NCBI RefSeq assembly: GCF_002025705.1
Contig: NZ_CP018846.1
Coordinates: forward strand, 2,223,501-2,287,500
Length of the DNA: 64,000 bases
Reading direction: 5' to 3'
Source of the DNA: Pseudomonas putida
Lineage (GTDB): Bacteria > Pseudomonadota > Gammaproteobacteria > Pseudomonadales > Pseudomonadaceae
Made by a program: the position numbers and the translations under genes. The notes below the pieces were generated by a model. It searched no databases. It worked only from the letters and a program-made list of their open reading frames with translations, and was not told where the DNA came from. Shown here piece by piece: positions 17,876 to 25,496 of the stretch; position 1 is the stretch's first letter, and every line of letters starts with the position of its first letter.

Positions 17876-18480
17876 GGTTTTTTCTCGAGCACGTTTTGGG
17901 TAGGGCGATACATCAAATAGGCTTCACCGGTTACGCCCAGCATCGGGTGCGCAACGATCTGGCAGGTTTTAACAATCTGAAAACCGTGACGTTCGTAGAA
18001 GCGGCGTGCACCGTGGTTTTCTGCATAGTCGATCAGGCACAGCCCATTCAGGCCAGCGTCCTCAGCACGTTGCTGGGCGTGGCGAAGAAACTGCACGCCC
18101 AGCCCTTGGCTGCGCCAGGCCTCATCCAGGGCCAGGCTGGATATGTACAAGGTGTCGGGTATTTCCATGTCGGCATAAGGCGCAAGGACCGGGTCTGTCT
18201 CGACAGGCCTGTCAGGGACCTCGCGCAAGGCATAGCTGTGCATCATGCCGATGACGCGCCCTTCGAAAGTGGCCATCAGGCAGTTCTTGTATGAGAAGTC
18301 GCCCTGTTCCCTGGCATAGCGAGACGCACCGACGCTCAGCAATGCTTCACCAGGTGCGGCAAGCTTGCTCCATATGTAATCGGCCATGCCCTCCGAAGTC
18401 AGTTGAAAGAAGCGCGCAATATCGCGCGCGTCCGAGGCTTGAGCGGGTCTGAAGTCGATAGGCAAGTACAGTGCTCCCAT
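17872..18480 (-). CDS. GNAT-family N-acetyltransferase
   Basis: A 202-residue acetyl-CoA-dependent acyltransferase. The central motif A is YISSLALDEAWRSQGLGVQF (the R-x-x-G-x-G/A acetyl-CoA loop is RSQGLG), and motif B is NGLCLIDYAENHGARRFYERHGF. A conserved RPAQASDARDIARF start marks the domain. It is the first gene of a two-gene unit with the cupin protein. The substrate is unknown. The start lacks a clear ribosome-binding site, so a slightly later start is possible. Confidence 0.83.
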   Translation of the reverse strand: MGALYLPIDFRPAQASDARDIARFFQLTSEGMADYIWSKLAAPGEALLSVGASRYAREQGDFSYKNCLMATFEGRVIGMMHSYALREVPDRPVETDPVLAPYADMEIPDTLYISSLALDEAWRSQGLGVQFLRHAQQRAEDAGLNGLCLIDYAENHGARRFYERHGFQIVKTCQIVAHPMLGVTGEAYLMYRPTQNVLEKKP

Positions 18481-18829
18481 GGGATCGGGTGGTTAGTTTT
18501 CAAGGATTACGCCTTTGACAGGGGGCAGGGTAGGCGGGTTCAGCGGTTGCCATCATGCTCTGGGCGAACACCGTCAGCACGGCCTGCGACGTTGCCTATG
18601 TTCAAAGGCATGTGGCTGTCTAATGGCTCGGGCATGGGGAATCGATCATGCAATTACCGGAGGTGATGAGGCGAGAAGCGGGGCGCTGTGTACTTCCATG
18701 GTGGGATGGCCGGAATCTGAGCAGGTCTTGTTGCACGAACGGCAGCAACCGACCCAAAGCGGACGTAGTCAGCCCTGACAATTTGCCGTTCGGCGAGCCA
18801 CACATTCACTGATGGAAGAGCAAACTCTT
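18481..18829. other. Intergenic region, no gene seen
   Basis: A 349-nt gap between the ends and starts of two minus-strand genes. No convincing coding frame was found. Around 18735-18790 the text (CGACCCAAAGCGGACGT) resembles a degenerate intergenic element that I associate with gamma-proteobacterial spacers. A related inverted version appears near 20290-20370. The promoter of the GNAT-cupin unit should lie near 18490-18560. Confidence 0.4.
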
Positions 18830-19261
18830 TTACCCTAGTGCTGCGGCGAATGCTTCTGGCGTCGGGCTCTCCTGCCATTGCGCCATCGTCCCCGGCAGCA
18901 CCAGCCATGGCTGCTTGCGCCGTGTCCAGATATGCGCAACCGGCTCGAAACTCTCAGCGCCTTCCAGGATACCGGCCCGTACCACTCGCATGCCGGGTGC
19001 TGCCGTGGTCTCGTTGAACAGCCGGGTATGACATTTACCGCAGGCATGTTGGGTAGACGTTTGACCTTGGTGTTCATGCTTAAAGGTCGCCGTTTCGCCA
19101 GACACCTGAACAGCCGAAACCGCGCTCAGCATGTGCAGACCAAACGCACTGCCGCTCCAGCGCTGGCAGTTCAAACAGTGGCAGGCATACAGCGGCGGCA
19201 TTTGCTGCGCCACGATCTCGATGGTGACTTGCCCACATCGGCACTGACCGGTGATTCTCAT
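18830..19261 (-). CDS. GFA/CENP-V family zinc protein
   Basis: A 143-residue protein of the glutathione-dependent formaldehyde-activating (GFA, Mss4-like) family. Zinc-binding cysteines are visible as GQCRCGQV, YACHCLNCQRWSG (CxCxxC) and HACGKCHTRLF. The open frame goes further upstream, but the ATG at 19261 begins directly with the RITGQCRCGQV domain and has AAGGA 8 nt before it. It is divergent from a LysR gene across about 100 nt. The family is known for a zinc-ribbon-like fold. Enzymatic activity is not established for most members. Confidence 0.88.
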   Translation of the reverse strand: MRITGQCRCGQVTIEIVAQQMPPLYACHCLNCQRWSGSAFGLHMLSAVSAVQVSGETATFKHEHQGQTSTQHACGKCHTRLFNETTAAPGMRVVRAGILEGAESFEPVAHIWTRRKQPWLVLPGTMAQWQESPTPEAFAAALG

Positions 19262-19365
19262 GCGTTGGTTCCTTACAATGACGCCCGGAAAAATGTGGGC
19301 GAATGATCGCTTTTCATGGGCTCGAGCAGAAGAGCAAATTAGGAGCAACTGTTGGCTAAGAATGT

Positions 19366-20259
19366 ATGAGCGGCATTGAATGGGAAAGCCAGCGTGTATT
19401 TCTCGCCGTGTTACGCTCTGGAAGCCTGAGTGGCGCGGCGAAGTTGCTGGGTATCGCCCAGGCCACTGCGCGCCGGCGCCTTGACCATCTTGAACACGCT
19501 CTCGGTGTGAGTCTGTTCACCCGCACACCTCAAGGACTGACGCCTACTGCCGGAGCACAGCGCCTGATCGAACATGTGGAGGCCATGGATCTGGCCGCGC
19601 AAACCTTCAACCGCATGGCCAGCTCTGAAGCGTCGATGGATCACGGTACAGTCCGGCTGACCTGTGGCGAGTTGCTTGGCGTCGAGGTATTGCCCCACCT
19701 GCTGCGCCCTTTCCATTACGAACACGTCGGACTCAGACTTGAGTTGAGCATAAGCGATGCGCTTGAAGACATCGCCAGGCTGCAATCGGACATTGCGGTG
19801 CGGCTGATTCGGCCCAATGAAGCGGATATCACGGTGCGGCGTGTCGGCAGTTTGCGGATCGGCATACATGCCAGTGTCGCGTGCCTGGAGCGCTACGGTA
19901 ATCCAGCCTCCATGCCGTCGCTGCGCCAGCGGCCGCTGATCGGGCCAGACAGACGCTCGGCGGATTTGCGTCGGTTTATCGAATCTGGTCTATGCGATGC
20001 CGACCAGCATTTCGCCATCGCCTCTGATCATCACCTTGCTCAGCTGGCCGCTCTGAAAGCGGGCTTAGGCTTCGGACTTTGCCCGACGCAAATCGCAAAA
20101 TCGCACGGACTGGTACATGTGCTACCACTCGATTTTGGCTTTGAGGTAGACGTGTGGATCGCAATGCACAATGACCTGCGCAAAATTAACAGGATCGCTC
20201 AGGCGTTCGAGGTTCTTGGAGAGCAGTTGCATCAGTATCTATGCTTGGCCGATAAGTGA
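19366..20259 (+). CDS. LysR-family transcriptional regulator
   Basis: A 297-residue LTTR with the HTH at residues ~8-65 (FLAVLRSGSLSGAAKLLGIA, QATARRRLDHLEHALGVSLF) and an effector domain. The repeated arginine text in the recognition helix is typical of the group that uses ATARRRL. It is divergent from the GFA gene and upstream of a PACE efflux gene on the same strand, 281 nt away. Either could be its target. Divergence makes the GFA gene the more likely one. Confidence 0.87.
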   Translation: MSGIEWESQRVFLAVLRSGSLSGAAKLLGIAQATARRRLDHLEHALGVSLFTRTPQGLTPTAGAQRLIEHVEAMDLAAQTFNRMASSEASMDHGTVRLTCGELLGVEVLPHLLRPFHYEHVGLRLELSISDALEDIARLQSDIAVRLIRPNEADITVRRVGSLRIGIHASVACLERYGNPASMPSLRQRPLIGPDRRSADLRRFIESGLCDADQHFAIASDHHLAQLAALKAGLGFGLCPTQIAKSHGLVHVLPLDFGFEVDVWIAMHNDLRKINRIAQAFEVLGEQLHQYLCLADK

Positions 20260-20540
20260 GCAGCGTAGGCCGTGGCATCCACTGTTAGGTCTAAACGGCT
20301 GCAATGGGTCGATTGCGGTCAGTCGCGACGGTCTGCTTTCGACCCATATCAGACAGCGATCCAAAGCTCTGTAGACAGTACCGGCCTAATCGCCAGCAAG
20401 CGCAGCCCCCACAGATTCGGCGGGGGTTTGCAAGCTGGTGACATTCAGGCTATTGATAAAAGCGATAGGTCCTACGTGGCAGGTATCAGTTCCATCAAAG
20501 AAAATGTGAGCCACGACGTAACCACATGATGGAATCTGTT

Positions 20541-20972
20541 ATGAAAAAGGTCTCTTTCACCGAACGCATGGTCCATGCCGTGGGCTATGAAATCTTCGCG
20601 GTGCTGCTCTGTGCGCCACTGCTCTCGTGGATCATGGGCAAGTCGCTGGCCACCGCTGGCGCCCTGGCGGTCACTCTGTCGGTGATCGCGATGATCTGGA
20701 ACATGGCCTACAACGCGCTGGTCGACCGTTTCGTGGCGACGCCGCGCATCCAGTGGAAAGCGCTTTCGCGCTTCGTTCATGGCCTGGGCTTCGAGGCGGG
20801 GCTGGTGGTCTGGTGCCTGCCGGTGGCGGCCTGGATGCTGCAGATCTCGCTGATGCAGGCATTCATGGTCGAACTGGGTTTCTTCGTGATCATCCTGCCG
20901 TACACCGTGCTGTACAACTGGGCGTTCGACCGGGCCCGGCACTTCATCGTGCAGCGCCGGGCTGTGGCCTGA
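20541..20972 (+). CDS. PACE-family multidrug/biocide efflux transporter
   Basis: A 143-residue inner-membrane protein with four predicted helices in two tandem halves: ERMVHAVGYEIFAVLLCAPL with IWNMAYNALVDRF, and ALSRFVHGLGFEAGLVVWCL with YTVLYNWAFDRA. The repeated YN-x-x-x-D-R/F-D-R-A pattern and the glutamate in helix 1 match proteobacterial antimicrobial compound efflux (AceI-like) proteins. I start at the ATG at 20541, which has GGAA at the right distance; earlier ATGs at 20526 and 20529 lack a site. The preceding 281 nt contain no gene. The substrate is unknown. Confidence 0.9.
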   Translation: MKKVSFTERMVHAVGYEIFAVLLCAPLLSWIMGKSLATAGALAVTLSVIAMIWNMAYNALVDRFVATPRIQWKALSRFVHGLGFEAGLVVWCLPVAAWMLQISLMQAFMVELGFFVIILPYTVLYNWAFDRARHFIVQRRAVA

Positions 20973-20976
20973 GGCT

Positions 20977-21723
20977 TCAGAAGTGCTTGCTGACACCGGC
21001 TACCACGGTGGCGCTGCAGACATCGTCAAAGCCATAACTGCTGGCGCATTCGGCTTGCGACAGGTTGGTATCCAGGTAACTGAGGCGCCAGGTGAGCCCG
21101 AGGAAATCGCGTGTGAACCTGGCCTCCCATTCACGGTATGAGTCGCGCGACTGGCCGCTTTGCGACCAGTAGCTCGGGTCCTTGAAGTCCACGCGGCCGT
21201 AGCGCAGTTCCAGGCCGACCTGCAACGGTAACTCTGTTTGATAGCCCACCCAGGTGTAGAGGCTGTCCTGATCTTTGCCGTACTGGGTCGAGGAGTCGGT
21301 CGAGTAGTACGCCGCCAGCTTGAAACCCTGCACCGCGAGAATGGCGTAAAGCTCGGACAGGTTGTACTGGCTCTCCTTCGGGTAGCTGTACTTGATGTAG
21401 CCCAGGTCCAGGTTGACCTGCTCAGCCATCTGCCAGGCCCAGCCGCCGTAGTAGTCGACTTCCTGGCGGGTCTTGCTGGCAAAGCCGAAGTCGACGTTCG
21501 AGGTCCAGGCGCCGAGGTACAGGCCGCTGGCGTGGCTAAGCATGATGTCGGCCTGCAGCGCCGGGTCGCCCTGGGTTTGCGAGATGCCGCGGCTGCGGTA
21601 GTCACTGACCGCCGCCAGGTCGATGTCGACCGCGAAGTCATCATTGATCGGCAGGGCGAAGGCGACGGGGGCGAGCGTGGCGCAGCCGAACGCACACACG
21701 GCTGCCAGGGTAGCGTGTTTCAT
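20977..21723 (-). CDS. TorF-type outer-membrane beta-barrel protein (putative porin)
   Basis: A 248-residue protein with a signal peptide (MKHATLAAVCAFGCATLAPVA, cleavage around FALP) and a mature part starting IDLAAVSDYRSRGISQTQGD. This is the hallmark of the TIGR02001/TorF family. Alternating amphipathic strands run to a C-terminal phenylalanine (GVSKHF), as expected for an outer-membrane barrel. The start at 21723 has AGGGAT 6-7 nt upstream. It lies 92 nt downstream of the amidohydrolase on the same strand and may serve as its substrate channel. It is convergent with the PACE gene. Confidence 0.87.
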   Translation of the reverse strand: MKHATLAAVCAFGCATLAPVAFALPINDDFAVDIDLAAVSDYRSRGISQTQGDPALQADIMLSHASGLYLGAWTSNVDFGFASKTRQEVDYYGGWAWQMAEQVNLDLGYIKYSYPKESQYNLSELYAILAVQGFKLAAYYSTDSSTQYGKDQDSLYTWVGYQTELPLQVGLELRYGRVDFKDPSYWSQSGQSRDSYREWEARFTRDFLGLTWRLSYLDTNLSQAECASSYGFDDVCSATVVAGVSKHF

Positions 21724-21815
21724 GGTGATCCCTATCTTGTGTTGTGGTTGTTGTGGCAGATAGAAAGGCGGCATGCCCGGGGGCATGCCGTGCAGGCAAA
21801 AGGAGGCGCAGCGGC

Positions 21816-23552
21816 TTAGCGGGCGTACACCTGGCGGCCGCCGAAGTAGGTGGCCAGTACCTGGGTTTCGCCCAGCTGCTGGTCGTTCACCGCGAGCACG
21901 TCACGGTCGAGGATGACGAAGTCGGCCTGCTTGCCCGGGCTCAGCGAGCCGATCTGCTGCTCCAGGCCCAGGGCCTTGGCGGCATTGGCGGTATAGGCAT
22001 AGAGCATGGTCTGGCGGTCGAGGCGCTCGTCGGCGTTGAGCACGCCTTGCTCACCCTTGCGCGTTGCCGCCTGGGCGATGGCCAGCCAGGGGCTCGGTGA
22101 CGACACCGGCCAGTCGCTGGCCCCGGCGATGGTCGCCCCCTTTTTCTGCAGCGAGTGGGCCGGGTACTGGTAACGGTACGCCGTTGCGTCGACGTAGGGC
22201 TTGACCATGTCGACGGTGTAATCGTCGCCGGCGGCCCACAGCAGCTGCATCGATGCGATCACGTCGAGGGCTTTGAAGCGGGCGAAGTCCTGGGGGTTGA
22301 CCAGTTGCAGGTGAGTGATCGAGTGATGGATGCCGCTGTTGCCGGCCTTGCGCGCCTGCTCGATGCCGTTCAGTGACTCACGCACCGCACGGTCACCAAT
22401 GGCGTGGATGTGCACCAGCCAGCCACGCTGGTCGGCGGCGCTGACCAGCTCGCCAAAATGTTGCGGGTCGATCAGCAGTTCACCCGGTTTGTGCGTGTTG
22501 TGGTACGGCTTGAGCAGGGCAGCGGACTGCGCGGGGTATTCGAGCACGCCGTCGGCGAACACCTTGATGCCCGGCAGGGTCAGGTTCGGCACACCGGCGA
22601 ACTGCTTGCGCACGTTGTCGATGGTCTGCAGGTCGGCGGGGGTGCTTTTCGGGTTGACCACCAGCAGCGCGGCGACATGCGCGTTGAGCCCACCCTGCTC
22701 GGCGAGCGCTTTGTAGGCCGGCAGCACGCCCACGGTATGGTCGGTGGGTTTGATGGCGAAAAGCGCCTCGCCGGGCATGCTGTTGGCTGCCGGGTCCATC
22801 CAGGCGGTGATGCCCATGCTGTTGTTGAACTGCACGGCGGCCTGTGCACCCTTGAGCAAGGTGGCGGCATCGGCCTTGGGCAGTACGCTGGCGACCCGGT
22901 CCCAGCCGGCGTCGACCAGGAAGCCACTGGGCTGGCCATCGTCGAAGCGGCCGAGGGTGTCTTTTTCCTGGGGGCTCAGGCTGCTCAGCAACGCCTTGTC
23001 GATACCGGCGCGCTTGAGCATGGCCTGGTTGGCCCAGGCGGTGTGGTAGTCCTCGCCAATGAACACGATGGGCGTCGTGGCCCACTCGCCCTGGCTGAAG
23101 CGCGCATTCAGTGCCTTGGCCTGGGCCCAGTAGCTCGAGCTGACGCCGAGCACCTGCAGCACATTGCCGTTGCGCGCACGCCCGTCATCGCGCCAGGCCC
23201 GCAGGCGGGCTTCGAAGTCATCCAGCGGCAGCGCCTCGCCGCCCATGTCGGCGCCACTCAGTTGCAGGCCGCCGAAGATGGCGTGGGAGTGGGTGTCGAT
23301 CAGGCCCGGCGTGACCCGTTTGCCTTGCAGGTCGATCACCTGGGTGTGCGCGTCGGCGAGTGCGCGGGCCTGGGCATCGGAGCCCACCGCCAGCAGCTTG
23401 CCGCCTTCGATGGCGATGGCCTGCACCTGCGGGTTGTTGCGGTCGGCGGTAAAGATCTTGCCATTGACCAGCACCAGGTCTGCGGCGGCCAGCGCTTGCC
23501 CCGAGGAAAAAGCCACGGCCATCGCCAGCAAGCCAGGAAGACATCTCGACAT
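21816..23552 (-). CDS. Exported amidohydrolase, YtcJ-like (Amidohydro_3)
   Basis: A 578-residue metal-dependent hydrolase. A signal peptide (LLAMAVAFSSGQALA) precedes ADLVLVNGKIFTADRN, so the enzyme is probably periplasmic. The metal site shows GLIDTHSHAIFGG (about H88 and H90), later HIHAIGDRAV and ASDWPVSSPSPW, with the final strand HADFVILD-like (KQADFVILDRDVL). This matches the YtcJ/N-substituted formamide deformylase group. The ATG at 23552 has AGAGG upstream. It is divergent from a LysR regulator and shares a direction with the porin gene. The substrate is unknown; amide or formamide bonds are typical for the family. Confidence 0.88.
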   Translation of the reverse strand: MSRCLPGLLAMAVAFSSGQALAAADLVLVNGKIFTADRNNPQVQAIAIEGGKLLAVGSDAQARALADAHTQVIDLQGKRVTPGLIDTHSHAIFGGLQLSGADMGGEALPLDDFEARLRAWRDDGRARNGNVLQVLGVSSSYWAQAKALNARFSQGEWATTPIVFIGEDYHTAWANQAMLKRAGIDKALLSSLSPQEKDTLGRFDDGQPSGFLVDAGWDRVASVLPKADAATLLKGAQAAVQFNNSMGITAWMDPAANSMPGEALFAIKPTDHTVGVLPAYKALAEQGGLNAHVAALLVVNPKSTPADLQTIDNVRKQFAGVPNLTLPGIKVFADGVLEYPAQSAALLKPYHNTHKPGELLIDPQHFGELVSAADQRGWLVHIHAIGDRAVRESLNGIEQARKAGNSGIHHSITHLQLVNPQDFARFKALDVIASMQLLWAAGDDYTVDMVKPYVDATAYRYQYPAHSLQKKGATIAGASDWPVSSPSPWLAIAQAATRKGEQGVLNADERLDRQTMLYAYTANAAKALGLEQQIGSLSPGKQADFVILDRDVLAVNDQQLGETQVLATYFGGRQVYAR

Positions 23553-23657
23553 GTGTAGCCTCTTGTATTTATTGGTGTAACGCGAGCCTAACCAGCGCGC
23601 GCCTGGCATAGAATCGCCAGAACGCTAAAAAGCCTTTTGCCATTCAGGAAAAACCGC

Positions 23658-24563
23658 ATGGATACGTTGGGTGCGATTTCGATGTTCGTCGCCACTGCCG
23701 AGCACGGCAGTTTCAGCCGCGCGGCCGAGGCGCTGGGCAAGACGCCCTCGGCGCTGACCAAGGCGGTGACACACCTGGAACGTGAACTGGGCAGCCAGCT
23801 GTTCGAGCGCAGCACCCGGCGCATCGTGCTGACCGAAGCCGGCCGGCTGTACCTGGAAACCGCCCGGCAGGTGTTGAAGAGCCTGCATCAGGCCGGTGAG
23901 GAGATCAGCCAGTTGCAGGGGGTGTCCGGCACCTTGCGCCTGACCGCGCCGCTGGCGTTCGGCCGGGCGTTCCTGGCCGATGCCTGTGCCGGCTTCATGC
24001 GCGAATACCCGCAGATCCAGCTGCGGGTGGAGTTGTCCGATGCCTTTGTCGACCTGATCGAAGCCGGTTACGACCTGGCACTGCGCGAAGGGCGCAGCGA
24101 CCTGCCGGGCCTGATTGCCCGAGTCATCGGCCACAACCGCATCTTTCTGTGTGCCAGCCCCGACTACATCGCGCGCAACCCGCTGCCGGTGACGGCGCAC
24201 AGCATCGGCCAGCACCACTGGCTCAAGTACATTCACCCGGCGCTGGATGCGCGGTTCTGGTGGCTGCAGTGTGACGGTGTGCGCATGCGCCTGCCGTATC
24301 CGCAGAAGGCGCGGCTGGAAAGCGACAACTACGACTTGCTGCTACGCAATGCACTGGCGGGGCACGGCATCCTGCACACCCCGGAGTGGAGCGTGCGCCG
24401 ATACCTTCAAGAGGGGCGGCTGGTGCGGGTCATGGAACACTGCGTGATAGAGCCGGATGCGTTCGGTGAAGACATCCTTGCGGTCTACCCCAGCCACCGG
24501 CGCGCCAGCGGCAAGGTGCTGGCGTTCATCGACTACTTGCAGGGCTACCTGCAGCGGCAGTGA
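23658..24563 (+). CDS. LysR-family transcriptional regulator (divergent from amidohydrolase)
   Basis: A 301-residue LTTR of the CrgA/AaeR-like subgroup: ISMFVATAEHGSFSRAAEAL in the HTH, LTKAVTHLERELGSQLFERS next, then RRIVLTEAGRLYLE. I use the ATG at 23658 with AGGAA upstream rather than the longer frame from 23637. The 105-nt gap to the divergent amidohydrolase gene makes that enzyme and its porin the likely targets. The effector is unknown. Confidence 0.87.
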   Translation: MDTLGAISMFVATAEHGSFSRAAEALGKTPSALTKAVTHLERELGSQLFERSTRRIVLTEAGRLYLETARQVLKSLHQAGEEISQLQGVSGTLRLTAPLAFGRAFLADACAGFMREYPQIQLRVELSDAFVDLIEAGYDLALREGRSDLPGLIARVIGHNRIFLCASPDYIARNPLPVTAHSIGQHHWLKYIHPALDARFWWLQCDGVRMRLPYPQKARLESDNYDLLLRNALAGHGILHTPEWSVRRYLQEGRLVRVMEHCVIEPDAFGEDILAVYPSHRRASGKVLAFIDYLQGYLQRQ

Positions 24564-24566
24564 GGT

Positions 24567-25289
24567 TCAGCCGATAGGGTCCTGGCCGAGCACCTTGCTC
24601 AACGCCACCCGGGCATCTTCCAGTTGCACCAGCGAAGCATGCCGTGCGCCCAGGGCGTCGCCGTTCTGGATGGCGGTGAGGATCGCCTTGTGCCGCGGCA
24701 ACGCCAGTTCGTCGAAGTTGGGGCGCTGGTTGGAGTAGCGCACCGACTCACGCAACGCCAGCGAGAGCATGTTGCACAGGTAGGCGAGCAGGTCGTTATG
24801 GGTGGCTTCGGCGATGCGCGCGTGGAAGTCCAGGTCCGGTTGCAGGCGTTCCTCGTGAGTGCTTGCGGCTTCCATGCGCAGGTAGGCCTCGCTGATCGAC
24901 GCGACATCGGCAGGGCTGGCGTTGGTCGCAGCCAGTGCTGCAGCGGCGGGTTCGATGACCCAGCGCACGCTGGACAGGGTGTTGAAGAATTCCTGCTGTG
25001 GCGTGGCCTGCATCAGCCAGTGCAGCACGTCCGGGTCGAGCATGTGCCAGTCGTGACGCGGGCGCACCAAGGTACCGACGCGTGGGCGGGCTTCGATCAG
25101 GCCCTTGGCGGTGAGGGCGCGCATCGCTTCACGGAACACCGGCCGGCTGATGGCGTAGGCTTCGCACAGGCTGGCTTCGGCGGGCAGTTTGTGCCCGGGC
25201 TGGAGCTGGCCGGATACGATCTGCAGACCGAGGTCCTGGACCAGGGTGGCGTGCATGCTCTTGCGCGTGGTGGGCTGGCGGTAGTTCAT
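24567..25289 (-). CDS. GntR/FadR-family regulator of the sugar-acid operon
   Basis: A 240-residue regulator with an N-terminal GntR winged HTH (LGLQIVSGQLQPGHKLPAEA, ISRPVFREAMRALTAKGLIE) and a C-terminal helical FCD domain with its metal-ligand histidines (DLDFHARIAEATHND). It ends 3 nt after a convergent LysR gene and is followed upstream by a REP pair and then the dehydratase gene, all on the minus strand. Two perfect FadR-type operators lie in the divergent promoter region of the sugar-acid genes at 27245-27328. Its likely ligand is the sugar acid or the 2-keto-3-deoxy intermediate. Confidence 0.9.
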   Translation of the reverse strand: MNYRQPTTRKSMHATLVQDLGLQIVSGQLQPGHKLPAEASLCEAYAISRPVFREAMRALTAKGLIEARPRVGTLVRPRHDWHMLDPDVLHWLMQATPQQEFFNTLSSVRWVIEPAAAALAATNASPADVASISEAYLRMEAASTHEERLQPDLDFHARIAEATHNDLLAYLCNMLSLALRESVRYSNQRPNFDELALPRHKAILTAIQNGDALGARHASLVQLEDARVALSKVLGQDPIG

Positions 25290-25355
25290 GTGCGGTGCTG
25301 GCGGTCCATCGGAGCGGGGAGGGCATCATAGCATCACAAGTCGAGCACAGGTCTT

Positions 25356-25481
25356 GCTCTTGTAGGAGCGGCCTCGTGTCGCGAAAGGGCTGCAAAGCAG
25401 CCCCCGGGTACCAGCAACAATGCACAGATCGCCGGGGCTGCTTTGCAGCCCTTTCGCGACACGAGGCCCTCCTACAAGAGC
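25356..25481. repeat. REP inverted pair with ~48-bp arms
   Basis: The left arm 25356-25404 (starting GCTCTTGTAGGAGCGGCCTC) and the right arm 25434-25481 are reverse complements, apart from one extra base in the left arm. About 29 nt lie between them. This is the longest near-perfect inverted repeat I saw in the window. It lies between the GntR gene and the dehydratase gene on one strand, so it may tune read-through between regulator and pathway. Confidence 0.85.
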
Positions 25482-25496
25482 AGGGCCAGCGCGGGG

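Noticed and set aside
17516-18480. Cupin and GNAT genes as part of the lyase cassette
   Set aside because: They are on the opposite strand, converge on the cassette and are separated by a REP cluster.
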